DNA of 64,000 bases from Pseudovibrio japonicus (GCF_014651595.1 NZ_BMXE01000001.1:558001-622000), one strand, 5' to 3'. Positions 36,192-46,087 are shown, counted from the stretch's first letter. The notes: a model not told the origin generated them from the letters alone. Program-made: numbers and translations.

Positions 36192-36659
36192 CTAGCCAGA
36201 TTTGTTTTTGGCGTCAGCGCGGGTTTGTGCCAGCACCGGCAGATCCTGATTACCGGCCTGAAATTTGAAATTGAACTGGATGCTGTTGATCATCCACGCC
36301 CCACCCTCATGCACCAGCGCAATGTTGTAGGAGCCATAGACAATCCAGAGTTCTCCCCCTTCTGCACCGTCGATGAAATGAGTCACCGTGGCATGCACTT
36401 TGACGCAGGCCTTTTGCTCCTTGGATTCTACAAGTAGATTGCCGATTTGGTGATGGGTCTGGTCAAAACCGGGCAACAGTTCCCTCCATGCACCTGTCAC
36501 CTCTTTTGGTGTAAGATCGACAGGTTCTCCTGCACCAAACGAAGAATAATCCAAATGGACACGCTCAGTCATTAAGGCTTCGACAGACTCCCAGTTTCCG
36601 GCGTCGACATCAATGAAGAAACGGCTTACGCGATTATGGATTGGCCCAATAGTGTCCAT
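36192..36659 (-). CDS. SnoaL/NTF2-like nuclear-transport-factor-2 family protein
   Basis: A 155-residue single-domain alpha+beta-cone protein: IGPIHNRVSRFFIDVDAGNWESVEALM, ERVHLDYSSFGAGEP and VTHFIDGAEGGELWIVYGSYN. Such proteins are small polyketide-cyclase-like or stress-related enzymes, or non-enzymatic. No pathway partner is adjacent. Confidence 0.8.
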   Translation of the reverse strand: MDTIGPIHNRVSRFFIDVDAGNWESVEALMTERVHLDYSSFGAGEPVDLTPKEVTGAWRELLPGFDQTHHQIGNLLVESKEQKACVKVHATVTHFIDGAEGGELWIVYGSYNIALVHEGGAWMINSIQFNFKFQAGNQDLPVLAQTRADAKNKSG

Positions 36660-36931
36660 TTATCTACTCCAAGTTCAGTCACCGCACCGACAGCGGCGCT
36701 GACTACGTGTTTTCGTGCTTAACCAAACAGTGTCACGCTACGGAGAGACTAACGTATTTTCCCGCAGCAGAGACCTGAGGAATATAGCGGTAACGTCAGG
36801 AGTTGGGGACCCACTTCTGGCTCTATGGTTGTCATAGGTATAATAGGCAAACACATTTCCGCCATAATTGATGCAGAACCAGCTAAGAGCGAACCTTTAG
36901 AACCGTGCAGTTTGCTTATAGCTGGTTGCTA

Positions 36932-37825
36932 TCAGGTGGCGGGCTGCATTTTCTGTTCAGCAGAGGAGGCGCTTGTTTGTAATGCTCTTTCCATCTCGTA
37001 CTGCTGCAGTGTCTTCTTCGCTCCCAGCTTTGACAGCGTCTGCATGATGGTTTCGTCACCTTCATCTACGTTAATGAAGGTGAGGCTGTCTTTTCCCAGA
37101 TCGGCACAGGCAGTGGCCAGCAACGCGGTGGCAAAGCCGCGGCGGCGATGGTGTGGAGCCACAGCAATTTGCATGACGGAGCCGGTTGTGCGGGTTACAA
37201 CGATATAAGCGGCCAGTTCACCGTCCTGCTCAATCTTGTAGGTGGTGGCCTCATCACCAATTGCGCGAACAGCGTATGCCGAGTTCTGCCAACTTGGAGG
37301 GCTTTCCCAAAGGCCTGCCGCTTTCTGCTCTATGTCCGCCCATGGTGCGGTCAAAGGTGTTGGTGTGATTGCTCTGTCTGCAACTTCAGATTTTAGCAGC
37401 TTGAAGCACTGGAAGTTACGTTTGATTGTAAAGCCCAGCTTCTCATAGGCTTTCACAGCGGCTGTGTTGCTGGTGATGACTTCCAGCCGAATCTGGTTGT
37501 AGCCTTTCCCGGCTACGTGGCCTTGCAGCTGCGCGAAGAGTTTGCTGGCTATACCCTTACCACGCGCTTCGGGGACTGTGCCGGTTGAAACTGCGTAGAT
37601 GGTGTTGGGGAAGGCCTCCTGCTTGCCAATGAACCAGAAGCCAACCAGCTTCCCGTCTTCAACAGCAACCCAGGAGAGCTCTGGATCAAAACCACGGGCT
37701 GTAATCATTCTCTCAAAATCGGCAAGTGGCATGTTCATCTGGATAACATAGTCGGAGAAAGCTGAGCTCATAACCTGATGCAGCTGCTCCATGGAAAAGG
37801 CAGAGGCTTTATGAAATAAGATCAA
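36932..37825 (-). CDS. Tandem GNAT-family N-acetyltransferase
   Basis: A 297-residue protein with two GNAT folds. The first (about 1-145) has the acetyl-CoA loop VPEARGKGIASKLF and IRLEVITSNTAAVKAYEKLGF. The second (about 175-290) has VAPHHRRRGFATALL. Only the first keeps the complete C-terminal YEKLGF block; the second ends KLGAKKTLQQYEME. Acceptor substrate unknown. Confidence 0.87.
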   Translation of the reverse strand: MILFHKASAFSMEQLHQVMSSAFSDYVIQMNMPLADFERMITARGFDPELSWVAVEDGKLVGFWFIGKQEAFPNTIYAVSTGTVPEARGKGIASKLFAQLQGHVAGKGYNQIRLEVITSNTAAVKAYEKLGFTIKRNFQCFKLLKSEVADRAITPTPLTAPWADIEQKAAGLWESPPSWQNSAYAVRAIGDEATTYKIEQDGELAAYIVVTRTTGSVMQIAVAPHHRRRGFATALLATACADLGKDSLTFINVDEGDETIMQTLSKLGAKKTLQQYEMERALQTSASSAEQKMQPAT

Positions 37826-37922
37826 TTGGAAACCCTTTACGAAAGAAAATCGTTCAGGGCCGTAAACCTATAGATAAATACCCCTTTTACAAGTAGGGCA
37901 CGCAGCGTGCGCGCAGTGAGGT

Positions 37923-38702
37923 TTATCTTCGCTTCGTCTGTGAGAGTATACGCAGTTCACGTTCACGCGAATGGGCAATGGGATCTGGCGTGCCTGAGCG
38001 AGACTGTGCAACGCCGGGATGACACATGCAAACACCGTCTTCCGCGCAGGTCTGCCGCCAGGTTTCCAGCAGTGTGCCGAAATCGCTCTCCATTGAAAAA
38101 TCGTAGATCCCCGCAAAGTCATTATTATAGCGAATGCCGTAGTAATCCGCCTGACGCTTGAAGGACCAACTGAGGTAGTTCAGGAACAATGACTTGACGC
38201 GGTAAGGGCGCTTCAAAAGTCCTTTCAGTGGCCCGCCGCATTGACGGACCCATCCTTTAAAACCAGCGGCATGCAGAGCCCTGTTGCAAGCCTTGCGGAT
38301 TTGAGGAAACAAATGGACGTGCTCATGACCGTCGACAAAATCGGGAAGTCTGCCAAAGTCACGCCGGAACTTTGCAACCTGCGAGGCGATCTCGTGTTCG
38401 ATCATGTCACCATCCAGCAGGTGCAGGTGTGACTTGAGCAAAAGTACTGGCATCCTGGGGAACCTCTGCCATTTTGAAGAGGCCGCGGATGGTTTGAGCC
38501 AGTCTCCTGTCAACGTGATGTGAAGCCCGATCTGGATATCAGGTCTGCGCTTGCTCAAGTCCTTGAGTGCACCAACGTCTTTGGGCCAGGCCTGCGTAAC
38601 CACCATGCAGGAGGTGCCCTGTATCTTGTCGTTTTCAAGCAACCACAAGATACTCTCGCTGATTTCCGAAGTGTAAGCGTAGTCGTCAGCCACCAAAAGC
38701 AT
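37923..38702 (-). CDS. YdjC/ChbG-family deacetylase (NaxD/HpnK-like)
   Basis: A 259-residue polysaccharide-deacetylase-like enzyme of the YdjC family. Metal/catalytic residues: D-D in LLVADDYAYTSEIS, His in IGLHITLTGDW and H-x-x-x-H in FVDGHEHVHLFP; CMCHPG lies near the C-terminus. The start at 38702 is where homologues begin; it overlaps the glycosyltransferase gene by 17 bases. In Francisella, NaxD of this family removes acetyl from undecaprenyl-phosphate-GalNAc before transfer to lipid A. The order here (ArnT-like transferase, GtrB-like synthase, YdjC deacetylase) suggests the same type of job. Confidence 0.85.
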   Translation of the reverse strand: MLLVADDYAYTSEISESILWLLENDKIQGTSCMVVTQAWPKDVGALKDLSKRRPDIQIGLHITLTGDWLKPSAASSKWQRFPRMPVLLLKSHLHLLDGDMIEHEIASQVAKFRRDFGRLPDFVDGHEHVHLFPQIRKACNRALHAAGFKGWVRQCGGPLKGLLKRPYRVKSLFLNYLSWSFKRQADYYGIRYNNDFAGIYDFSMESDFGTLLETWRQTCAEDGVCMCHPGVAQSRSGTPDPIAHSRERELRILSQTKRR

Positions 38703-39669
38703 CGGACGCCTCTGATGTTTTGGCCTTCTGGCTGTGTTCTTCAGCAATAATGTATATCGGGCGCTGCTTTAGCTCGCGCATCATGTGCCCGACATATTCT
38801 CCGACAAGACCAAGCAACATAAGCTGAAGCCCCCCCATGAAGACCGTTACGGTGAACAGGGCGGCGTACACAGACACATCGTTTCCGAGCAGGAGCGACG
38901 AGAACAAGATCCAGAATCCGTAGAGCATGGCTGGTATGGCGATCCCGACACCCAGGAGAATGGTGGCTCGTAAAGGCGCCGTTGAGAAGGAAATCACCCC
39001 CTCAGATGACAAGTTCAGCAGTCCCAGCATGTTCCATTTGGTCGTGCCGGAGATGCGCTCTTCCGGCTCATACTCGATGGCACTTTGCTTAAAGCCGATC
39101 CATGTGGACAGACCTTTGAAGAAGCGTATGCGTTCCTGACAGGCCTTTAGTGCTTCCAGTGCACGGGGGGACAGGAGCTTGTAATCTGCTGCATTTGGCG
39201 GGATTTCAATGCTGCTCCCTGCGTTGATAAAACGATAGAACAAGCCAACCATCCTTTGCTTGATCGGATGATCCTGACGTTTGTGATGCACCGCATAAAC
39301 AACGTCATTGCCTTCTTCTTTCCAACGGCGGACAAACTCTGGCAGTATTTCAGGCGGGTGCTGTCCATCGCTGTCGAGAAAGACGATAGCCCCCTTCTGA
39401 CAGCACTCGGTTGCCGCGACCAAAGCAGCTTCCTTGCCGAAGTTTCGGCTGAAGCAGATGGTTTTGATGCTGTAGCGCCCACTTGAGAAGTGGTTCATGA
39501 TCTCGGCGCTGCCGTCAGAACTTCCATCATCGATGTAGAGTATTTCTATAGTCAGACCGAACTGGTCAATCAGTTGCTCGGCAACCTTTCCAAGGCGCTG
39601 GTGGAAGATTTCCAGCGATTCAGCCTCGTTGAAGACCGGGATTGCAAGTGTGAGGGTATTTTTTTTCAT
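38686..39669 (-). CDS. Polyprenyl-phosphate glycosyltransferase (GT2, GtrB/DPM type)
   Basis: Inner-membrane enzyme of 327 residues that moves a sugar from a nucleotide to undecaprenyl phosphate. The GT2 domain has IPVFNEAESLEIF, YIDDGSSDGSAE, LDSDGQHPPEI and NAADYKLLSPRA. Two C-terminal membrane spans (about 230-255 and 270-295) fit the GtrB/ArnC group. The ATG at 39669 has ggggag before it; it lies only two bases after the stop of the transferase gene. Which sugar it carries cannot be read from the sequence. Confidence 0.9.
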   Translation of the reverse strand: MKKNTLTLAIPVFNEAESLEIFHQRLGKVAEQLIDQFGLTIEILYIDDGSSDGSAEIMNHFSSGRYSIKTICFSRNFGKEAALVAATECCQKGAIVFLDSDGQHPPEILPEFVRRWKEEGNDVVYAVHHKRQDHPIKQRMVGLFYRFINAGSSIEIPPNAADYKLLSPRALEALKACQERIRFFKGLSTWIGFKQSAIEYEPEERISGTTKWNMLGLLNLSSEGVISFSTAPLRATILLGVGIAIPAMLYGFWILFSSLLLGNDVSVYAALFTVTVFMGGLQLMLLGLVGEYVGHMMRELKQRPIYIIAEEHSQKAKTSEASDAFGG

Positions 39670-39671
39670 TA

Positions 39672-41237
39672 TTACTCCCCCTCGCATGAAACAGCAGAAG
39701 GGCCTGAAGCAGGTTCTAACACTGCAATCCAGACTTCCGGGTGTCTCTCGTAGGTTCGACCATCTGGCATGGGCCACAGGACCTTTTGAGGGTCTGAGAC
39801 ACACATGCCTGCGATTTTTGCAGCGGGTTCATTATAGTCGACGTAGAGCGCGCCTTTGCTTTGCAGGTCCTCGATATTGATCCAGGGCGACTGCTGCAGG
39901 CTTGCGTTTTCAAAAAGCGTTGGGCGCTGTGCCGCATACCATGAGACTGTTCCGCCGGGCCAGCGACTGCCAACGGTATACTCAAAGGGTTCTGTTTTGT
40001 GACTGTACCAATAATTCTCGACGAGACGGGTCAGCGCCGGGCCGTCATATTGCATGCGGGCAGGTTTGCTTTTCACCATGGGTGCAAATGCAAAGATACC
40101 AAGCAAAACAAGAAGCAGCGTTCCATACAACACTACCCAAGATCCCAGAAAACGTTGTTTGAAGGACCCTGCCTCTCTTTCCAAAACACTGGCGGATATT
40201 CCAATCAGTCCTGCAAACACTACCCCAAGCGGGATCGACCATGCGGTTTTGATAGGCGCGCCAAGTACCATGGAGATTGCTGCGATCACGCCTATGGGGC
40301 CAATAACGGCAAAAACAAAAGGATCAGTCCAGACAAGTTTTGTGAGCGATTTAACCTTAAGACGCGAGATGGTTCTGATCCGCCCCCACCCTGCCGCGAT
40401 TGCCAGTGCTACCAGCATCGGAGCAACCGAATAGAGGAACTCAACCAGATAAATGATTGGCATCACTATATGCTGATACCACGCCGAAGATGCGTCTTCC
40501 GTCCGGCTCATCGCGTATTCAATTGGAAGAAAACCTGAGTTTACCAGCCAGACCACATGCGGAGCGAATGCAATCGCGAAGATTGCAGCGGCCAGATATG
40601 GACCTGGTCTCAGGAGCAGATCTTTACGTTTGAGGAGGACCCACAGTGCCGCGCTTATCAGAAACACACCGGCGATGTACTTGCCGTACATACCGCCCGC
40701 GCTGACTAATCCAAACAGAGACCACCAGACAAGGCGGTCGGTCTCCTCAGCTTTCAGGAAGGAAAAAACCATCCAGCTCCAAAAGGGCAGGAAGCCGATA
40801 TTTACGTTGTATTCAACAGAGGTCAGCGTGGTGAAGTGCGTCAGGAACACTGCAAGAGCGGTATACCCGCTTGCTCTCATCCCATAGCGCTCGTGAACGA
40901 TGAGCAAGATCGGCAGAACCGCCAAAATGATGCAGACCTGCGCGCTTGCAAATATCAACCAATCGGAACGACCGAAGAGCTGTACAACAGACTCAATCAT
41001 CCATGCGGACATTGGTGGATGCTTGAAATATCCAAGCTGCCACTCTTTACCCCAATACAGCGCTTCAATTGCATCCAGTGGGAGATTGCTGGCAAAAATC
41101 GATGGTATGGCAGTGTAAAGCACAAGATGCGTGGCAAGGACCGCCAAAACGAGCCAAACCGATCCAACATCAATTTGAGCAAAGATACTTCGGTTTGAAG
41201 CAGCTTCTAACTTTAGGGAGTGCGCGTCCATAACCAT
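39672..41237 (-). CDS. ArnT/PMT-like integral membrane glycosyltransferase
   Basis: A 521-residue membrane protein of the GT83/GT39 (ArnT/PMT) group, with about 11 spans and a C-terminal periplasmic domain (about 415-521). The catalytic loop after span 1 has LPLDAIEALYWGKEWQLGYFK, followed by HPPMSAW. These enzymes take a sugar from a polyprenyl phosphate in the periplasm and put it on lipid A or glycan. First gene of the three-gene operon with the GT2 and YdjC genes. The start is ATG 41237 or 41231; neither has a strong ribosome site. Confidence 0.88.
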   Translation of the reverse strand: MVMDAHSLKLEAASNRSIFAQIDVGSVWLVLAVLATHLVLYTAIPSIFASNLPLDAIEALYWGKEWQLGYFKHPPMSAWMIESVVQLFGRSDWLIFASAQVCIILAVLPILLIVHERYGMRASGYTALAVFLTHFTTLTSVEYNVNIGFLPFWSWMVFSFLKAEETDRLVWWSLFGLVSAGGMYGKYIAGVFLISAALWVLLKRKDLLLRPGPYLAAAIFAIAFAPHVVWLVNSGFLPIEYAMSRTEDASSAWYQHIVMPIIYLVEFLYSVAPMLVALAIAAGWGRIRTISRLKVKSLTKLVWTDPFVFAVIGPIGVIAAISMVLGAPIKTAWSIPLGVVFAGLIGISASVLEREAGSFKQRFLGSWVVLYGTLLLVLLGIFAFAPMVKSKPARMQYDGPALTRLVENYWYSHKTEPFEYTVGSRWPGGTVSWYAAQRPTLFENASLQQSPWINIEDLQSKGALYVDYNEPAAKIAGMCVSDPQKVLWPMPDGRTYERHPEVWIAVLEPASGPSAVSCEGE

Positions 41238-41709
41238 CAAAAAGGTTCAGCAATTTACGACAGAACCTCACCTACTCCTCAGTTCATCTCAGGATCTACA
41301 TTTCAAGTGAGCACAACTAACAAAGACGCGCTGGCCCCTACTCCTTTTGAAAAACTGAGTGGATCATTGGCCAAGTCACCGATCTTTGTGTATTTTTTGA
41401 TATCTATACGTCACCGACACCATATGGACGAATTAGGCGATTTGTGGACGGATCGGATTGTTTGGGTATGAGCGTGTCTGTGCGCAAGACTGCAACAGCA
41501 GGGAGAGCTACTGATTGATGCTCGTGAGCGGGCACATGCGGAAGCAATCTTATGCCGCTTGCTTAAGGCACATGTGAATTGCCGTTGCTGTTTGCGCAGG
41601 TTCCATATGGAAATTTGTAATGCGCAATGCAAACCCGTCTGAGAGTCGCGAAACATTACAGAGACAGAACAGATGCCTGCTGATTATCTAGTAATATCAA
41701 AGAGAAGAG
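41238..41709. other. Intergenic region between the glycosyltransferase operon and tRNA-Phe
   Basis: No gene seen. The 81-codon minus-strand frame at 41411-41656 is Cys/Ser/His rich with no protein-like pattern. The promoter of the lipid-modification operon should be close to 41240-41400, which is AT-rich. Confidence 0.5.
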
Positions 41710-41785
41710 TGGTGCCCGGAGGCGGATTCGAACCACCGACACGCGGATTTTCAATCCGCTGCTCTACCAACTGAGCTATCCGGGC
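41710..41785 (-). tRNA. tRNA-Phe(GAA)
   Basis: A 76-base cloverleaf on the minus strand, starting GCCCGGATAGCTC and ending CCGGGCACCA. The D-loop is AGTTGGTAGA, the anticodon stem GCGGA/TCCGC, and the loop is TTGAAAA with anticodon GAA. The T-arm is GGTGGTTCGAATCCGCC. CCA is encoded. Confidence 0.97.
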
Positions 41786-41978
41786 CTGTCGCGTTGGGCG
41801 TTGTGCCCCGCTGAGGTGAGGGTCTTATAGGGTGGGAAAGTTTGTCTGTCCAGCACCTCAATGAGTTTTCCCAAGGGCTTTTAGGGGGTTAAAACTTTTT
41901 TCTTTCTGATGCTGCTTGTGCGGGCGCATTCCTGCGGAGAAAAGGTCCGCTTTTGCAATGTAGGGGCTAGATGCTGGC

Positions 41979-43091
41979 TTAAACGGTGATCCAGCAGGCC
42001 TTTTCGTGGGATTTTGCCATGGACTGAACGAGGCCTTCAATGACGATACCTTCTTCGAAGTCGATCAGGCTGGCTTCTTCACCTTGCAAGCTTTTGAGGA
42101 TTTCGCTCACCTCGATCACCTTCAAGTCATTAAAGCCGAGGCTGTGGCCCGGGGCGGGGATGAAACGATCATATGGCGGGTGCGCGGGGCCAGCCAGAAT
42201 GGTCGTGTAGCCTTGAGCAGCAGGATCACCTTCGGCCTTATAAACATTGAGTTCGTTCATGCGTTCCTGATCATAAACAATAGAGCCTTTGGAGCCGAAG
42301 ACCTGCAGGGCGATGCGGCCTTTGCGGCCCCATGCGGAGCGGTTGAGCTGAATTGTGCCATTCCCGCCGTTAGCAAGCTCGATCAGCACAGTTGCCATAT
42401 CGTAGGTTTCGACCGGCTTTTTGTTGCCATTTGCGTCCTTACGAGTCTCGTAGGGTTTACTCATCTGGCAGAGGACCTTCGCCATGCGCAGATTCAGCGC
42501 CATGAGCAGCGACATGGTATGTACGCCAAAGTCATCCAGCGCACCAAAGCCGGAGGCAGCTCCGCTTCTGATGCTCCACTCATCTGCTGGATTGGCCATA
42601 AAGTCTTCATCCATTTCAAGACGGACCTGAAGCACATCACCAATCTCACCAGCATCCAGCAGCGTGCGGATGCGGCGCATCATCGGGTTCTGGATATAGT
42701 TGTAGCCGAGGAAGGTTTGCTTGCCGGATTTGCGGGCGGCTTCCAGCATGTTCTTAGCCTCTGCAAAGGACGGTGCCATAGGCTTTTCGCAGTAAACGTG
42801 CTTGCCAGCTTGCAGGGCTGCAATTGCCATTTCCGGGTGGAATTCGTTGGGCGTTGTGATGGAGATGATGTGAACATCAGGATCAGCGAGCATATCACGC
42901 CAGTTGCCTGTCGATTTTGCAAAGCCAAAGTCTTTTGCCCGTGCTGCTGCCAGTTCTTCATTCGCAGTCGCCAGCATGACCAATTCCGGTTTGAGCTTGC
43001 CACCAAACACACCTTGGACAGCATTCCATGCCAGAGCATGGCATTTGCCCATGTATCCGGTTCCAATCAAACCTACTCCGATTTTTTCCAT
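41979..43091 (-). CDS. Gfo/Idh/MocA-family oxidoreductase, inositol-locus dehydrogenase
   Basis: NAD(P)-dependent sugar/inositol dehydrogenase of 370 residues. The Rossmann motif is GVGLIGTGYMGKCHA, the catalytic Lys lies in YCEKPMAPSFAEA, and D/H in ALDDFGVHTMSLL. The start at 43091 is chosen because agga sits eight bases upstream. It is the last gene after the sugar transporter genes (118-base gap), so it probably converts the imported compound, for example scyllo-inositol or an inositol-like sugar. It differs from iolG of the same window (53048-54040), so the two may act on different isomers. Confidence 0.88.
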   Translation of the reverse strand: MEKIGVGLIGTGYMGKCHALAWNAVQGVFGGKLKPELVMLATANEELAAARAKDFGFAKSTGNWRDMLADPDVHIISITTPNEFHPEMAIAALQAGKHVYCEKPMAPSFAEAKNMLEAARKSGKQTFLGYNYIQNPMMRRIRTLLDAGEIGDVLQVRLEMDEDFMANPADEWSIRSGAASGFGALDDFGVHTMSLLMALNLRMAKVLCQMSKPYETRKDANGNKKPVETYDMATVLIELANGGNGTIQLNRSAWGRKGRIALQVFGSKGSIVYDQERMNELNVYKAEGDPAAQGYTTILAGPAHPPYDRFIPAPGHSLGFNDLKVIEVSEILKSLQGEEASLIDFEEGIVIEGLVQSMAKSHEKACWITV

Positions 43092-43208
43092 CACAGTCAT
43101 CCTAAAAGAACTTTTCATGCTTGGTGAACGTACGCGGCGAACTCCCAATCTCACGATGTCACCTTGCCTGCACTCACAGGCAGCAGGCTTTCAATTTGGC
43201 ACGTTTTA

Positions 43209-43988
43209 TCAGACCGAACCGCCCAGAGATTCTTCCAGATTGGCGAGCTCCTGCCCACCTGCCATGAGATCCTGCAGCTCCTCACTGGTGATCTCGCCTT
43301 TGCTGGCTGTGCCCAGGGTTTTGCCCCGGTTCAGCACTGTGAAGCGATCACCGACCGCAATGGCGTGACGTACATTGTGCGAAATAAACACCACACCGAC
43401 GCCCTTCTTGCGGGCCTTGTCCACTGTCGACAGCACTTTTGCTGTCTGGCGGACACCCAATGCGGAGGTGGGTTCATCAAGGATCAGTACTTTTGCGCCG
43501 AAGTAGACTGCGCGGGAGATCGCAACCGTCTGACGCTCACCACCGGACAATGTGCCGACTGCCTGATCCGGCTCACGCAGGTTGATCCCCATTTTTCGCA
43601 TTTCCACCATGGTGACTTCGTTCGCATACTTATGATCGAAATACGGGATTGGCCCAAACTTTTTGATCGGTTCGCGACCAAGCCAGAAGTTGCGTGTTAT
43701 GGACATGAGCGGGATCATGGCCAAATCCTGATGCACAGTTGCGATGCCTACATTGATTGCGTCGCGCGGGCTTTCAAAATCCATCCTTTGACCATCCACG
43801 AAAACCTTGCCGCTGCTTGGCTTATGCACACCAGACATAGTTTTGATGAAAGTGGATTTTCCTGCGCCATTGTCTCCAAGCAGGCAGTGAACTTCGCCGG
43901 GCATGACAGAGAAGGACACACCGGCCAACGCGATGACTGAGCCGAAGTGTTTTTCGATGTTTTTCATCTCAACAATGGGTTTGGTCAT
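43209..43988 (-). CDS. Sugar (inositol-type) ABC transporter ATPase, single NBD (FrcA-like)
   Basis: A 259-residue ABC ATPase with Walker [16 protein letters not shown]-loop VHQDLAMIP, signature [14 protein letters not shown] and Walker [13 protein letters not shown]. It is a single domain, unlike the double RbsA type, which matches FrcA of rhizobia. The D-loop reads SALG rather than SALD and the H-loop is FISHN. It lies two bases after the permease gene. Substrate by context: myo-inositol. Confidence 0.88.
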   Translation of the reverse strand: MTKPIVEMKNIEKHFGSVIALAGVSFSVMPGEVHCLLGDNGAGKSTFIKTMSGVHKPSSGKVFVDGQRMDFESPRDAINVGIATVHQDLAMIPLMSITRNFWLGREPIKKFGPIPYFDHKYANEVTMVEMRKMGINLREPDQAVGTLSGGERQTVAISRAVYFGAKVLILDEPTSALGVRQTAKVLSTVDKARKKGVGVVFISHNVRHAIAVGDRFTVLNRGKTLGTASKGEITSEELQDLMAGGQELANLEESLGGSV

Positions 43989-43990
43989 GA

Positions 43991-45097
43991 TCAAAGTTCT
44001 CCTGTGGCGCGCTTGCGGATCATGTTGTTGAACAACACTGCAATCAGCAGCATGCCGCCAAGGAAGACCTGATACCAATCCTGATCAATGTTGGTGTAGC
44101 TCAAACCGATCAAGACCATACCGAAGATGATGGAGCCGAAGAAGGCTCCGATTGCCGAGCCGTAGCCACCTGTGAGCAAGCAGCCGCCTATCACCGCTGC
44201 GATGATGGCCTCAAACTCCTTTTGGAAGCCGCGCCGGGCGTCAGTGGAGCCGGCATCCATCACAGTGAGAATTCCGACCAGAGCTGCACAGCATGCGGTA
44301 AGCATGAACAGGCACATTTTGACTTTGCGCACGGGCACACCGGAGTTGCTCGCGGCATTGCTGTCGCCCCCTGCTGCAAAGATCCAGCTACCAAACGGCG
44401 AGCGCAGGAGCACCCAAGTTGCTACAAGTGCGATCAGGACGAACCAGATAATATCAACAGGGATACCATCGACTTTTGGCACACCGTTTTCGAAAGTATC
44501 GAGCCAGCCGATTTCAGCCAACCAATGAAACAACGGGGTGAACGCGTCTCCGCTGAAGAACATAGCCACCCAGCTCCCTTCATACTCAGCACGAATGCCG
44601 CGCAGCTGGGTGGAGCCGCCGGTTGCTGCCTTGAGGCCGACCAGAGACAACCCGCGCAAAATGAACAGGAATGCCAGTGTTACAATGAACGAGGGCAGGC
44701 CGGTACGGATCACGATCTGTCCGTTGACGGCGCCCATGGCAGCGGCGGCCATGAAGGTAACGATGATTGCTGCGTAGAGCGGCAGGCCAAAGGTGACCAT
44801 TGCTGCCCCAAAAATCATCCCTGTGAACGCAACCATGGAACCAACGGAGAGGTCAAACTCGCCGCCGATCATAAGAAGCGCTGCCCCGATCGCCAAAATG
44901 CCGAGCTGAGCAGCAGGTGTCATGAAGTTCATGATCCCTGCGAGCGAGAACATGACGGGGTCAGCTGTGAAAAGAAAGAAAATTGTAACAAGAACAAGTC
45001 CAGCAATTGCGCCCAGTTCAGGACGCTTCATCAGCTGAGATAGGAGTGAGATCTCCTTTACTCTTTCGTCCGAGCTCTCAACATGAAGTTCTGCCAT
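43991..45097 (-). CDS. Sugar (inositol-type) ABC transporter permease (FrcC-like)
   Basis: A 368-residue permease of the RbsC/FrcC family with about ten spans. The core motifs are [15 protein letters not shown] and the EAA-like [17 protein letters not shown] near the end. N-terminal cytoplasmic 30 residues are typical of FrcC-type proteins. Between a hairpin and the binding-protein gene upstream and the ATPase gene downstream. Confidence 0.9.
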   Translation of the reverse strand: MAELHVESSDERVKEISLLSQLMKRPELGAIAGLVLVTIFFLFTADPVMFSLAGIMNFMTPAAQLGILAIGAALLMIGGEFDLSVGSMVAFTGMIFGAAMVTFGLPLYAAIIVTFMAAAAMGAVNGQIVIRTGLPSFIVTLAFLFILRGLSLVGLKAATGGSTQLRGIRAEYEGSWVAMFFSGDAFTPLFHWLAEIGWLDTFENGVPKVDGIPVDIIWFVLIALVATWVLLRSPFGSWIFAAGGDSNAASNSGVPVRKVKMCLFMLTACCAALVGILTVMDAGSTDARRGFQKEFEAIIAAVIGGCLLTGGYGSAIGAFFGSIIFGMVLIGLSYTNIDQDWYQVFLGGMLLIAVLFNNMIRKRATGEL

Positions 45098-45123
45098 TCT
45101 AACTCCCTCAATTTTGAAAGGAT

Positions 45124-45147
45124 GAGAGGGACGCGAGCCTCCCTCTC
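45124..45147 (-). other. Hairpin between binding-protein and permease genes
   Basis: Perfect 8-bp stem gagaggga/tccctctc with an 8-base loop, without a T run. Such hairpins after binding-protein genes usually protect the upstream mRNA from 3' decay so that more binding protein than permease is made. Confidence 0.7.
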
Positions 45148-45160
45148 AAAGCGAAGCCCG

Positions 45161-46087
45161 TTACCGGTAACCTCGCGCGGATAGCTCGATAGCATCCTGG
45201 GCGGTCTCAGCGGTGATTAGGTTTGGACCGGATGGCACGTCACCACTTGGAAGAAGTCCATACTTTGCATTCAGTGCAAGGAACATGACCGGCAGGTAGC
45301 CCTGCAAGAACTGCTGCTGGTCAACTGCAAAAGCGGCTTTCCCCTCGGCAACGTCTTCAAGAAACCCTGCGGAAACATCGAAGGATGCAACATTGATTTC
45401 ACCGGTCCGGCCAACCGAGTCAACGGCCCGTACTGCCGGTTCTCCGACAAGAGAGGCAACAAGGCCAATGATGGTGTCAATGTCCGGATTGGCTTCCAGA
45501 GTTGCCTTGATCTTAGCTTCAACTTCGGAGGGGTCTGTGTTGGTTGGAACAACAGTAACTTCACCGCCAAAACCTTCAGCAAAGCCATCACAACGGTGAT
45601 CAAGGGCGACATTGCCCACTTCCTGATTCACGCAGATGGCGACCGTGCCGCCCATTGCGGCCAGCTCCTCACCGGCGACCTTCCCGGCTTCATACTCGTC
45701 CTGCCCAACATGCAGCCGAGCGCCGAGGGTTGCGGAAATTTCAGCACCGGAGTTCATGGAGATCACCGGAATGCCAGCGTTTACTGCTCTTAAGATGGAT
45801 GGCCCAAGCGCGTCGCTATCGGGAATAGAGACAACAATTCCGTCGGGTTCCTGAATGATTGCCGCTTCAATGAGCTGCTTCATGGCGATCATATCGAACG
45901 TTTCAGGTGCGCGATAGGTAACGTTTATGCCGGTCTCTTTTGCGGCTTCGTCTACACCGTTTTTAACAACAGACCATTGTGGATCAATTGCCTGTCCGTG
46001 GGTGATGACAATGATGTCTGTTGCCATGGCAGACGGTGCAATCACAATCGCAGCAGCTGCTACGAACGCTCTTAAGGTGGTTCTCAT
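45161..46087 (-). CDS. Periplasmic sugar-binding protein of an inositol/fructose-type ABC transporter (FrcB-like)
   Basis: A 308-residue type I periplasmic binding protein (Peripla_BP_4). Signal peptide MRTTLRAFVAAAAIVIAPS, cut after AMA. Core motifs: PQWSVVKNGVDEAAKETGINV, AAIIQEPDGIVVSIPDSDALG, PVISMNSG, IDTIIGLVASL and INVASFDVSAGFLEDV. First gene of the transporter operon; divergent from iolR. Myo-inositol as ligand is inferred from the iol neighbourhood. Confidence 0.9.
   Translation of the reverse strand: MRTTLRAFVAAAAIVIAPSAMATDIIVITHGQAIDPQWSVVKNGVDEAAKETGINVTYRAPETFDMIAMKQLIEAAIIQEPDGIVVSIPDSDALGPSILRAVNAGIPVISMNSGAEISATLGARLHVGQDEYEAGKVAGEELAAMGGTVAICVNQEVGNVALDHRCDGFAEGFGGEVTVVPTNTDPSEVEAKIKATLEANPDIDTIIGLVASLVGEPAVRAVDSVGRTGEINVASFDVSAGFLEDVAEGKAAFAVDQQQFLQGYLPVMFLALNAKYGLLPSGDVPSGPNLITAETAQDAIELSARGYR

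Noticed and set aside
41411-41656. 81-codon minus-strand frame before tRNA-Phe
   Set aside because: Ser/Cys/His-rich, no start signal, not protein-like.
42006-43127. A 373-codon plus-strand open frame
   Set aside because: Antisense to the Gfo/Idh/MocA gene; Cys/His-rich shadow.
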